In this document: one piece after another, positions 12,949 through 23,469 of the stretch
How positions within the stretch are numbered: position 1 is the first letter of the stretch
Layout: each line of letters begins with the position of its first letter
Source: Ailanthus altissimus
Lineage: Eukaryota; Streptophyta; Magnoliopsida; Sapindales; Simaroubaceae
Direction of reading: 5' to 3'
DNA: 64,000 bases
Assembly (NCBI GenBank): GCA_946807835.1
Contig: OX327683.1
Span: 3,539,001 to 3,603,000 of the forward strand
The notes under the pieces: generated by a model
The model's input: only the letters and a program-made list of their open reading frames with translations
The model's database searches: none
What the model was told of the DNA's origin: nothing
Translations under genes and position numbers: made by a program

Positions 12949-12960
12949 GCTCTGATACCA
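12949..12960 (-). other. Primer-binding site of the copia element
   Basis: Minus-strand TGGTATCAGAGC, complementary to the 3' end of plant initiator tRNA-Met, two bases after the 5' LTR. Confidence 0.8.
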
Positions 12961-12962
12961 CT

Positions 12963-13597
12963 TGTTGCACCAAAAGCATTCAAATAACAATTAGCAATAT
13001 TACCAATTGTTATGCGAAATATAATATTTGGATAACTGAAATGATGTGAACCTCTAGTTCGCATCATGAAACACAACGAACCACTAATGCTAGCGATAGG
13101 ACATAATATCATGATGAGGCAACCAACTAACCAACCATCCAACATAATATGTAAGATAGAAATAACACCAAATTTAACGAGGTTCGGTAATGTCACCTAC
13201 GTCCTCAGGTGTTGCTAGAACAAATTCATTATCTTCAAAAAAAATTACAAATTTTTTGGATCACAATACAAATTCTAAGCTATTGGGCCAAACTGCAAAT
13301 ACCTAAATAGTAAGGTCAATACTGTAATTACTAAAACAATAGAGTATTACTTATAAATGCCCAAAAATAAAAGAAAAAATTAAACTATTACAAACTTCAA
13401 GGACTTATATGTAAAACCTTTGAACTATGATGTTCTCATTGAGAGATCTTACAAATTAAAAAGGAAGAAGAGAATTATTCCAATATACAACAAATAACTA
13501 AGAGGCCTTACCTTATATAAGCCCAACCAAGTCATCCCCTTGCCTTCTCCTACTAATGTGAGATTGGCTCAATTGGCATATAAGCCCATTTGCAACA
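12963..13597 (-). repeat. Copia 5' LTR
   Basis: 635 bp, TGTTGCAAATGG...GGTGCAACA on the minus strand, homologous to 6536-7141. It is followed by the tRNA-Met primer site and lies directly against the middle piece of the exonuclease pseudogene. Confidence 0.85.
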
Positions 13598-13768
13598 GTT
13601 GTTGCCAAGAAAATAAATGAGGGACTTAGGCATTCTTTCATTGTAACAAATTTGGAATACGAGACACCTGCAACCTACACAAAGTTGAATGGTTGCCACT
13701 TTTTGGTGATGCTGCTTCTTGGGGGGAAACACTACTCTATGTCAAGACCTATGATGAGTTTCCATAGC
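13598..13768 (-). pseudogene. DEDDy 3'-5' exonuclease pseudogene, middle part
   Basis: Minus-strand reading starts LWKLIIGLDIE, which holds exonuclease motif I (D-x-E); the next codon is TAG where the family has Trp. A run of six C then shifts the frame by one base. Reading resumes as KKQHHQKVATIQLCVG and CLVFQICYNERMPKSLIYFL, typical of the WRN-exo fold (strand-helix before motif II). It joins in frame upstream to 18596-18764 and downstream to 6240-6535. Confidence 0.8.
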
Positions 13769-14143
13769 TAGGGATGGTAATGAGGTAAAGCAGGGTGGGG
13801 AGGCCTTTCTCATACCTTGCCCAATTTTTTAATTTTAAACCTCATCTCTACCACATTCCCTATAAAAATTTAATGGGTCGAGGATGGGGAATCCCCATGC
13901 AGGGACTAACTTTCTCATCCTCGCACCATTCCCTGTTTTTTATTTATTAATATTAAAAATTAATTTATATTCATAAATTTTAATAATATAAAATTAATTT
14001 ATATTATAATAAAAAGAAATCAAACTAACAAACTATAATAATGTGACAACATCCTTAAATAATGTAAATAATAAATAATTTTTAAGTAAATAATAAATAA
14101 TATTTTAGTGCCTAGTATTACTGATTTTTCTATTAATTGCTTT

Positions 14144-14283
14144 CAATAATGCTACACCTCTTAAGTTATATTCCAAGTAATGATGTGTCAAGAGATCATT
14201 TGATAGTAAATCTAATGATTATTTGACACATAATTACTTGGAATATAACTTGATATATAAACTTGGAATGTGTAGCATTATTC
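14144..14283. mobile_element. Short palindromic MITE
   Basis: The ends aataatgctaca and tgtagcattatt are inverted copies. Long inner arms pair as well (ttatattccaagtaat with attacttggaatataa), so the 140 bp can fold almost end to end. Flanks carry aattgctt on both sides, suggesting an 8-9 bp target duplication (hAT or Mutator type). Confidence 0.65.
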
Positions 14284-14842
14284 AATTGCTTCATCTTTTC
14301 TCATTAAAAGTCATAAGATTGAGATTTCATTCCTACAAAATAAATAAACTAATTTTAACTTCTTATTAATTTCACTGAGATAATGTAATAAATAGTTTAA
14401 CTTAATTAAATTTATAAGAAATTAGATTGAAGTTCATCTCATCTATATCTTCAATAAATATGTGACATTGAATTTTTGTAAAAGAACTTGAATTTAAACT
14501 TTATAATAAAAATAAACCATATAAGAGCTAGTTGGTTAAAATCAAATAAAAAGAAATTTTGAATTTTTACAAATAATACATAGTTATATTATACCTTTAA
14601 TTTCATCTCATAATCAATCTTAAGCACACATTAAAGTCTTCAATATCTTTGAATGTAATCTGCTATGATGATAACTACAAATTTAATTATTAAAATATTT
14701 CCTAGCAACCTAATTAAATACAAATTATAAAATAAAAAATTGATAAACTATATAAATATATACTAAATATTACATTTAATATATTCATATAAACTGAGAT
14801 GCAGGGTGGGGATGGAGCGGGGAGGCTAAATCTCATCCCTGC

Positions 14843-17800
14843 TGTAGTAACCACTTATCCACAACTCATAAGAATAAATATTTATACATAGATATAATAT
14901 TTATATTTTATTTGTATGTGGATGATACTTAATTTACGAATTGTTATTAGTATTGTTTGTATAGATTAAGAATCTACTATTAGTATTGAGTTTATTTATA
15001 AGACTTTAGATTTATTTTAGGGACCAAATTGTAATACTTTAAAAGTTTTTTAGGTTAATTCGTAAATACTAAAAGTTAGCATCTTAGTATAAATACACAT
15101 TTTAAACCCTAATTTACTCAGTTTTGGTCGAGCCACCCTTTTTAGAGAGAAAAAAGAGAGAAATAGAGGGGAGAGAAAGAGAAGAAGAAGAAGAAATTGA
15201 AATTTTAAGTTTTAAGAGGTATATCATAACTCTTTCTCAATTTATTGGTATTAATTAAGCTAATTTCTTTAAGTTTTAATTTCTAGAAATATGCAAAATT
15301 GAGGACTTGATGTGGATTTTGTAAGATACATTGAGAATTGATGATAAATATGTAAATAACTTGATAAATCATAATAAATTTGCAGAATTTCTACTTGATA
15401 GTCTCTTGATCTGAGAATTTTATAAATTTTTGTACTTCTATTCTGGCTTTGGCTTTTGAGAATATAAAACTAGACATGTCTAGAATCATTTAAGACTTTG
15501 AATTGATTGAAAATTCCAGAAATTGAATTTTTAGTGAATTTATAAAAATAATCCTAAAATTCTGAATATTTCCTGTGTTAACAGTATATTACAGTGACAA
15601 AACATTTTTGATCTGCTGAATGATTTTTAAAAATTATGAATTTTTGGAATATGATATATTAAAAATTAAAAATTTATATTAATGTGGTTAAATTATTATA
15701 ATTTTCTAAATGTAACAGCTCATTGCAGTATTTGATTAACAGATTTATAAAGTTATGGAATAAAATAGTTTTAAAATACTTTTGACAGAGATTTTAAAGT
15801 AAAACATTTATCATTGATTGAGATATGTGCTAAGAGTAATTATGTGATAGTTTTATAATTTTTAAGTCGGTATATGATTTTATAAAATTAGAAGACTAAA
15901 TACTATTCAGTAAATACCTTGATCCTGTCAGGATAATAATTTAGATTTAATGGTGTTTATAAAATGGATTGTATAGGAAGTATAATATAATATTTATATA
16001 TAAAAAGAATATATGAGTCAAGAATAATATATTCTGATTTTGGAGTAATTGGACATCATTTGATGTATAAGAAAATTTTGTTAAGTGTAAGTGGTCAGAA
16101 CGACAGGTTTTGAGAAACTAAGTCATTAGATCAATTCGATGTGATAAGTGCAATATGTGTAATTTTGTAAATGTTGGAAATTGGTGATTCAACAATCTTG
16201 TTTGGGTAAGAATTGAGATGAATACCAAGAGGAGAGTCATTATGAAGTCAAGTACGCATTTGATATACAAGGGATGAGTAAAACGGAAAGAAAAAAGAAT
16301 AGGGTATTGTTCATGCGATGACACTGTCCACGGCGAGCACTGTGCTTGCGGCGACGGGTATTGTTCACGGCAGAGTACTATTTTAGTGGGTACTGTTCAT
16401 AGTGGTACTATTTACCAATTACTGTTCACACGTGAGTACTGTTCAAGAGGCTACTATTTACGCGGCAACTTTATGATATTTTTTGTTTTGGCTCAATTGG
16501 CTTCTTTAAGTGGGATTAGGACTCCTACAAGTAAGTACTCTTATTCCAACTAGGTTTAGGATTTCTAAGAATGTTTTATTCACTATATAAACCCTTCTAA
16601 ACACAAGAGAAAGACAAGCATCTAAAGTTTCAAGATATAATTATAAAAGAGAATAGAGGAGCTAGGTAGGCACTAAGTGCGTGGTGCACTAGGGTGTAAC
16701 CTTTGAGCAGTGTTTTCTTTTGGTTCTTAAGTGAACTAAGGAAACACTATAGATCCTTTTGACTTAGATGCTTGGGTTATTCTTGTGTTCCTTGTAAAAA
16801 TCTCTTATGAGGAGATACTAAAAGGTCTTGGGGAGTCATTGTGATCAATGGTAGATACTTAGAGGTCTCTATGGGAGATACTAAGGAGTCTTATGGGATC
16901 ATTGATGATGTAAGAAGATACTTAGTGATCTATTTCAATAATAAGAAGCTGGATCATAGATCCTCCGTGGACGTAGGTAATTTTAGGCTGAACCACGTAT
17001 ATCTTGTGTCTTGTTAATTGATTTGTTTTCTTTATATTTATTAGTGTGTTGATCTCATATATTCTTACTTATGGTGTGAGTTATAGTTTTTCACTGCGCA
17101 TAGAGTAAATGGGGTATCAAGGCTGTGGCTTAGTTGATGCCAAAGGGGTGTCAAACTGAAGTGCATGGCTTGATATCCGCAACAGTAAGCTATTTAAAGT
17201 GTTTTGTGTGAATGGTGAGATTTATGAAAGGATTAATCTCCATTGATAGGTTAAGGAAAATTAAGTGTTATACTTGAAAGTGTTAAGAGGTAAGTATACT
17301 AAACTTTTACTGAAATCACAATAAACATAGTAATTATTTATGTATGATTTTGTAAATGTGCTTAGAAAAATGTTTATATTATGCTAAAGTACATTTTGAT
17401 ATAAAATGTAAAAGACATATGTTTATGAATGTGAACATGGACATATATGACATATATTTATTTATGAAGTGAGTGTTTCAAAATAAAATGTATTTAGCAA
17501 AGAAAACTTTTGAAGTAGAATATGTCCATGAGAAATATTTTTTGTTTTGAGGATTCTTGAACTCACTATTTTCTTAGTAGGCATCTTATGTAATTTATGG
17601 AGCTTTGTTGTGTAGCATTTCCTTCGGGATTGATATATATTATGTGTTTCGTATGTAGGGAGGATTCTATTGGTATCTAAAAGAAGAGTGAGTCATCACA
17701 TTCATGTGGTGGTATATTGGTGTATGTGAGAGGACTCGCCAATGATCAGGGTAAGGGTTTGGCTCTTACCTTTAGGTATGAGCATTATATATATGTAATT

Positions 17801-18457
17801 TAAATCTCACTTGTGCTATTCCTCTCATACGGTATGTCATCGACGGATAACATTTGTCTCATTATGTGATATGTGATATAGAAGTCATACTAAATAGTAG
17901 TTGAGTAATGGTATTCCTATTATATGTTTTGAAAAAATGTGTAAGCGCTTACCTGATATGTGATTTAATAAGATTATGATTTTAATTTATCATAGTATAT
18001 CATACACATCTATTGTGTACATATATGTATTTGTATTTTAATATATGAAAAATTAGTATACTTACTGAATTTTATATTCATTATAGTTTATGGTGATTTC
18101 AAGTAAATAAGGTACATGTGTGTTTAGCGGATTTGGCAAATCTTCTATTGTCCCTTGGGTTCCTTAAGTTGTTAGGTTGTTAAGTGTTTTATTTGTGAAT
18201 ACGTGGTTTAAGATATTTGATTTGTCTCTATTAAATAAATACTCATATATTATTTTATTAGGTATGGTTGTATTTGATTTATGTTTCACTAAGTATGGTC
18301 ATGGGTAGAACTTTGTGTTTAACTTACTAGCAACTTGTTAAGGATTCTCATATTGAATTTAAGTTTGAAATTTTATACAATATTAATTATGAGTGCACAT
18401 TATTAAATCAGTGTAAGTTATATCGTGTGTTAAATCTTTTGAGTTTGGGACGTAACA
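14843..18457 (+). mobile_element. Long LTR, copy C, carrying solo LTR E1
   Basis: Starts TGTAGTAACC at 14843 and ends GGGACGTAACA at 18457; without E1 it is about 2.6 kb and aligns with A, B and D over its length. Promoter-like block as in A: tagtataaatacac followed by aaaccctaattt, a GA-rich leader and (GAA)n near 15183. The flanks cctgc and tatga do not match, so the original target duplication has decayed or the ends were rearranged. Lies inside the hAT-like element. Confidence 0.75.
16172..17184 (+). mobile_element. Solo LTR E1 inside LTR C
   Basis: 1,013 bp, TGTTGGAAATTGG...ATATCCGCAACA, flanked by gtaaa (16167-16171) and gtaag (17185-17189). Copy A, which lacks the insertion, reads ttgtaag at this site, so the target duplication was gtaag with one later change. 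TATA box actatataaaccc near 16583. It contains the copia-LTR-like stretch gacgtaggtaatttt...gaaccacgta. Its centre (about 16310-16480) is unlike that of its sister E2. Confidence 0.85.
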
Positions 18458-18595
18458 TATGATCCATTAATAATTCAAGAAATAATTTTTTTTTTCTCAT
18501 ATTTAACCCTATTTCATAAAAATTACTCAATTTTTGTCCCATTTAAAGTAAGGCCTCACAAAATCCCACCCTTGTGGGGCATTTTGCCATCCCTA

Positions 18596-18764
18596 CTCAG
18601 AGCGTGAGACTATGAATTTGGACCATCCGATCAATCCAATGATCGACATCTGAGGCTCAAGAGATCACCACTGTTTCAAAGTTCTCGTCCCAGAATTTGA
18701 CGACCCAAAAATTGTAATCTAAACGTTTGATATCACATGGTGATGAAAGTTCCTGGGTTTCCAT
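18596..18764 (-). pseudogene. DEDDy 3'-5' exonuclease pseudogene, N-terminal part
   Basis: First piece of the broken gene. An ATG at 18764-18762 opens METQELSSPC and continues through a beta-strand-like YNFWVVKFWDENFETVV to a TGA at codon 36. After it the same frame gives ASDVDHWIDRMVQIHSLT and runs on into LWKLIIGLDIE at 13768 once the hAT-like element is removed. Known family: WRN-like/plant 3'-5' exonucleases that degrade nucleic acid from 3' ends using two metal ions. The start was chosen as the only upstream in-frame ATG. All three gene pieces keep collinear order over 12.5 kb. Confidence 0.75.
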
Positions 18765-19865
18765 TTGGTAAAAGAGATCAGAATCAGAGAATCAGGGGAA
18801 TGAAAGTAAATCAGAGCTTTGTATTATTTGATTAGTTGTGCTTCCAATGTTTTGTAAAATTCCATTGTATTTATAGAGTTTGCAATGTTAAACCACGTTG
18901 GATTAAATGAAAATTATTTAACAAAGATTTAAATTACTGGTTTAAATGATTTATGTATTAATATCTTTTTAATTTATTTTATTAAAAATATATTTAAACT
19001 ATACAAGAATTAAGAATATAAATTCAATTTGAAAGTAGATTTCAGTCATTATTATTATATAAAAAAATTGGAGGATCGAAATTATGTGATGGGTCAATTA
19101 CTCTTATTTATTTATGTTAGATTATTGTAGATTATTTTCTTATTTATAGATGTAGTTTAAATTAAGATGAATTACGTTAAAATTTTTTTATATATTCTTT
19201 GAATGATTTATTTATTTTGATGTTTGATATATTTTTATTATATATTTTAAACTAATTATAAAATTAAAATACTAATAAATGGAATCTCGTTTTCTTTTAC
19301 TTCAAAGAGAAGGTTGTTGTGTTTCTTTTGCTCCAAGTTTGGTTTCACTTTTCCAATAATACAAATCAATCAAGATGGGGAGTTGTGGTTTCTTTCACAT
19401 AATGCAAATCAATTAATTGACATCCACCCATGTATATTTAATTATTCTTGTATATTGCTTATTTACGAGATGGTGAAAATTACAAAACCACATTAACTAG
19501 CTAACTATACTCCTTGTTAACGTTGTTTTTCTTTTTAATGTTATTTTATTAAAAAGTTATATGTTATCGCCCTGTTGAATTTAAAATTATCCAAAAAAAA
19601 TTCTCAATCTTATATTACTTTAAAAAAAACCCTTACCAGTTATAACAGTACAATAATATTATATTTACAAAGATTAAATACAAACTTTATATTTCAATTG
19701 GCCTGTCAACAATTACTAACTACTATATGTTAAGTATTTGTGAGTTCTTAATTTTTATTAATGTGGTAGTTATATTGTATTAATAATGGTTAATTATCAA
19801 ATGCTCACACCAATAAAAATATAAAATTTATATCCCAACTACATCAGTATAATATTATTGATATT
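18765..19865. other. AT-rich DNA, upstream of exonuclease pseudogene
   Basis: No coding signature recognised. 18765-18900 would be the promoter side of the pseudogene; ttgtatttatagagttt near 18868 is a weak TATA-like match only. Confidence 0.4.
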
Positions 19866-20684
19866 TATTAAAATTTGGTGATTTAAAATTAAGAATAAAT
19901 TTCATTTTGAATTAGAGACCAAAGAAGAGTCGACAAATGGTTAAGAATGTAATGATCAAATAAAATAGGTGCGAAACGAAAAGTTGAACATGAGAAGGAG
20001 CATGAATACACAAATAGAGATATTCCCATATATGAACATTGTGATGTTCGTTGCTCAACACCGCAACGCCAATTTTAGAAAGCCTAACTTTGCAGCGATG
20101 ACTTTAAAATGCCGCAGCATTGGTTTAAAGTCACATTAGCACCACAGCAATATACCTTATCGTCACATCATCACCTGTTCTGAGAAAAATTCTATTTTGT
20201 TTCTAATTGCATGTTTAAGTCAATTTTAGACTTTATAAACACATAGACTCCTTTTCTAACTAGGTTTACAATTTATAGGGTCAATATTCACACTATAAAA
20301 ATTCTTGTAACCCTTGTAATTTATTAAGCATTAAACATGTAAACAAGAGAGAGAATAGAGAGCTTAAGTTACACTTGAGTGTTTTGAATGCATAAGATAG
20401 AGTGGTATAAATTCATGGGAGCTCTTAGATATTTGAATATTTCTTGTATCTCTTGTGGGGTCTTTTGTGTAAAAAAAATAAAATAAAATAAGGTAGAATT
20501 CTGAGATCCACCGTAGACATAGACGGTTATTATTAAATCATGCTAATTAACTATGTACTTTTCGTTGGTGTGTGATTATTTATCTCCTTGATTGTGTGAT
20601 TTTTATTGTTCTTGGTTACTTGTGATTGAAAGAATTTTGCAAAATGTTAAGGGTTTCTTAGAGTGTAAGCTAAAAATCCCAACA
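19866..20684 (+). repeat. 5' LTR of second copia element
   Basis: 819 bp, TATTAAAATTTGG...AAAATCCCAACA, aligned with 23470-25285. Includes a cluster of gcagcg/ccgcag-type motifs (20060-20160) upstream of a TATA-like cactataaaaat, and the copia-LTR-like ccaccgtagacatagacgg block. Confidence 0.8.
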
Positions 20685-20699
20685 AATTGGTATTAGAGT

Positions 20700-22685
20700 A
20701 TAAGTTGGTATCTCACAAACATGAGATAGAGAAGTTCAATGGTCAGAACGACTTCAATCTGTAGAAAGTGAAGGTTATAACTCTATTAATGAGTCAAGGG
20801 TTAGATTCAACCATTTAGAAAACTTAAGCAACAATCAATAAAGAGAAGAGACTAGCAAAACCTGGATCTCAGGTCGATAGAAAAAACATTCAAAAGAAAT
20901 CCAATAGTACCATAGTATTATCTTTAAGTGATTAAGTTCTAAGGGAGGTAGTTGGAGAAAAAATAACATTGAGTCCTTGGAAGAAACTTGACACTCTCTT
21001 GATGCGATATTTCTATATCATAAAATTAAGTGTAAGTATACATTATCGTATACAAGTAATAAAGAGACTAAATAAGTCGGATGTCGAACCCACAGGGATA
21101 AGTTTTTCCTTTTTAACCAATTACTAAAATTATGTATTTCTAATAATTATTCAGAAAAATAAAATTCTAAAAATGAATGTAGAAAATATAAAAGTAAAAA
21201 TACAATGCAAAGAGAATAGGGTGATGGCAATGTAGAGAAAACCTAGGATTAATACTATCCCTTAATATGCTTTCTAATGATTAATCTTCTAGTATTTAAC
21301 TCCCTTAGTCTTTGTTATTGATCAAGACACTAATGTATTCACAAGCCTTTTCCAAGGTCATGCAAGTATACCTTAATTTACTAAATACCTATATTCCTAT
21401 AGTACTTGTAATAAATCAAGATTCATTAAGATTAGGTCTTATTGATCATACATGCTAATTAGGTATATTCTTATCCTAAATTGAAACTTGCATATGCAAC
21501 ATTGAATGTTACTCTACAGTCATGCATTAAATTACCTAGGTCTAAATATTATGATTCATCTTCCGAGTTTATCAAAATATTACCAATTCATTTACCATAT
21601 ATTGGCCATATATATTGAAGCATTAAACACAAGTAATTTAAATAATAAAAGACTAAGTTTATTAAATATTAAAAAGATACGACAATTAAGCGCACATATT
21701 GAGTTCAAATATTAACCCTAGAAAATAAGTTTAGCTCATGACTATAAGAGAACAGCAGTAAAAATAATAATAAACCATGATACAATCAAGAGCAAACCGA
21801 TATAGACGTCAAATTGCTCTTGATTGATGTTGCCTAAGATCTCTTGGTGCTCTTGAACTGCTCTAAGTTCTCTTTTGGTTGCTCTAGGTTCTTCTCTGGT
21901 CTTCTTTTTATGGTTGGGGTCAAGTGGCCTTTTATAGGGTTTGATTTGAACTTGAAAAACTCAATTCTTGTCGCACTAGGATTCGCACTACCGTTGGGGC
22001 GATATGCTTCTGTCGCTGGGGCGCTACATGAAAACGGCTTCATTGCTGGAGCGGTGGGATTATAGCGCTGAGGCGCTGGAGCGTCGCTGGTGCGGTGACT
22101 CTGGCGCTGGGGCTCCAGATGCGACTTCAACAAGTCATCTTTCGTATTTCGGTCACTGTTCCAGAGCTAGGGCGAAAATCCTCGTGGTGCTGGGGCAATG
22201 GACATATACTTTGAAAACTTTATATTTTAGTCCCTGTTTTCGCTCCTTTTGCATTCTTTCTTTAAATTTCGTTCAAGTCCCTATAAATAACAATAAAGCA
22301 CATAAATAGCTATCTATTCTCATAAAATCATAAAATATCAATAATAAAAACATGAGAAAATATATGACAAATTTGCCCTTATCACCTCTACATGACGAAG
22401 TACTTGAAAAATTATTTATATATCAAGAAAAATTTATATTAGTTGTATATAGCCAGGGAAACTTCAATGAAAGATCATATAGATTCCTTTAGCAAGATTA
22501 TTATCGATTTTGATATGATAGACATCAAGACTGAGGACGAGGATAAGATGATAATCTTGTTGTGTTCTCTACCTCAAAGTTATGAGCACTTTATGGACAT
22601 GCTCATTTATAGTAGGAAGACTTTAACAGTGACAGATGTTAAAGCCTTCTTGAACTCTAAAAAATTAAGAAAAAGATCATAATCC
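20700..22685 (+). pseudogene. Copia gag relic (split by LTR G)
   Basis: Before the insertion: a KFNG-type start and KKLDTL. After it, 22390-22680 gives MKDHIDSFSKIIIDFDMIDI, then LLCSLPQSYEHFMDML and VKAFLNSKKLRKRS, the typical copia gag helices. Several stops. Removing 21000-22384 rejoins gacactct with acatgacgaag as expected of gag. Confidence 0.75.
21000..22384 (-). mobile_element. Solo LTR G
   Basis: 1,385 bp with TG...CA ends (plus strand TGATGCGATATT...GCCCTTATCA), flanked by tctct and cctct, a 5-bp duplication with one change. Promoter on the minus strand: accctataaaaggcc near 21935. Immediately upstream of it in that direction lies a GC-rich block (about 21960-22200) of repeated gcgctgg/cgctgg words, strikingly unlike the AT-rich rest. 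Inserted in copia gag. Confidence 0.8.
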
Positions 22686-22689
22686 AGTA

Positions 22690-23150
22690 GTGCAATTAGG
22701 TTCGTTGTAAAAGGATGGGATGGTAAAAAATAATCAATATGGCAAATCCAAGAAGTGCTACTTTTGTAATAAAGAGGGGCGCTTGAAGAAGGATTGACCA
22801 AAAAGAAAGGCTAAGTTAGGTGGATGAGCTACAATAGTCTGTTGAGGTGGCCAAGATGTAATAAATCTATTAAGGAAAAAAATACTAATAAAAAATGATA
22901 TGACTAGTAACATTAGGATAAGGATGCATGATGGGGAGATTAGGGAGTTTCATGATGTAAAGTATAATTCTGGAGTTAGGAGGAACTTGATATCTCTATG
23001 AGTGTTAGATTAAAAATGGGTATTCATTTAAGGTAGAAAAAGAAATACTAAAAGTAAAGGAATGATCTATGGTAGTAATGAGAAATGAGAATCACAAAAG
23101 ATTATATGTGCTTAATGAAAATGCTATAGGTATCTCAACATGGATTGTTG
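22690..23150 (+). pseudogene. Copia zinc knuckle and protease/pre-integrase relic
   Basis: KKCYFCNKEGRLKKD at about 22752 is a zinc knuckle that has lost its His and last Cys. Downstream IRMHDGEIREFHDVKYNSGV and RRNLISL match the copia protease to gag-pre-integrase region. Many stops. Confidence 0.7.
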
Positions 23151-23469
23151 AGGGGATGCATACCAAAGTACAACATTGAAGATTTGCTCACTATGGTAAT
23201 AAGAGTAAAAAGAAAAAGCATGAAAAGAGTGCTGCTGGCAAGGATATACCACGAAGGTAATGTGATGTTGTCAAGAATTACATAGAAGATTATAGTACAA
23301 GAGCCACCCAAGAGAAAATGTATCTGTATCTTTGAAGACCAAGTTTCATGAGCTCAAAAGGAGTTAAATTTAGATAAAGACTTATTAGAGTTAACGCTAA
23401 GTGATAGAGCATTAGAGTGGATGGATCCTGGCAAAGCTTCTTGGAGAGATTTTGAATCAAGAATGGATT

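Larger units (their letters stand above)
6536..13597 (-). mobile_element. Copia LTR retrotransposon, interrupted and gutted
   Basis: Minus-strand element with LTRs at 12963-13597 (5') and 6536-7141 (3'). Order along the minus strand: LTR, primer site, gag, protease/gag-pre-integrase, [inserted LTR B], reverse transcriptase, RNase H, polypurine tract, LTR. Integrase and the start of RT are missing at the LTR B insertion. It entered the exonuclease gene; the flanks gttgt (13598-13602) and attgc (6531-6535) could be a duplication decayed by two transitions. The diverged LTRs and many stops show an old, dead copy. Tork/Tnt1-like lineage is a guess. Confidence 0.85.
13769..18595. mobile_element. 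Non-autonomous hAT-like element, heavily nested
   Basis: Imperfect terminal inverted repeats: left TAGGGATGGTAATGAGG, and the right end read inward TAGGGATGGCAAAATGCC. Many plant hAT elements begin (C/T)AGGG(A/G)TGGCAA. Flanking 8-mers on the pseudogene strand, gctatgga and gctctgag, match at 5 of 8 and could be a decayed 8-bp target duplication. After removing the MITE, LTR C and E1, about 1.07 kb of AT-rich sequence without ORFs remains. It split the exonuclease gene just before motif I. Confidence 0.6.

Noticed and set aside
13769..18595. LTR C boundaries as the cause of the exonuclease split
   Set aside because: C lies within a TIR-bounded element; pseudogene sequence resumes outside the TIRs, not at the LTR edges.
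21834..22309. Pro/Ala-rich and overlapping ORFs in a GC-rich patch
   Set aside because: Produced by the repeated gcgctgg words of solo LTR G; no homology or start context.
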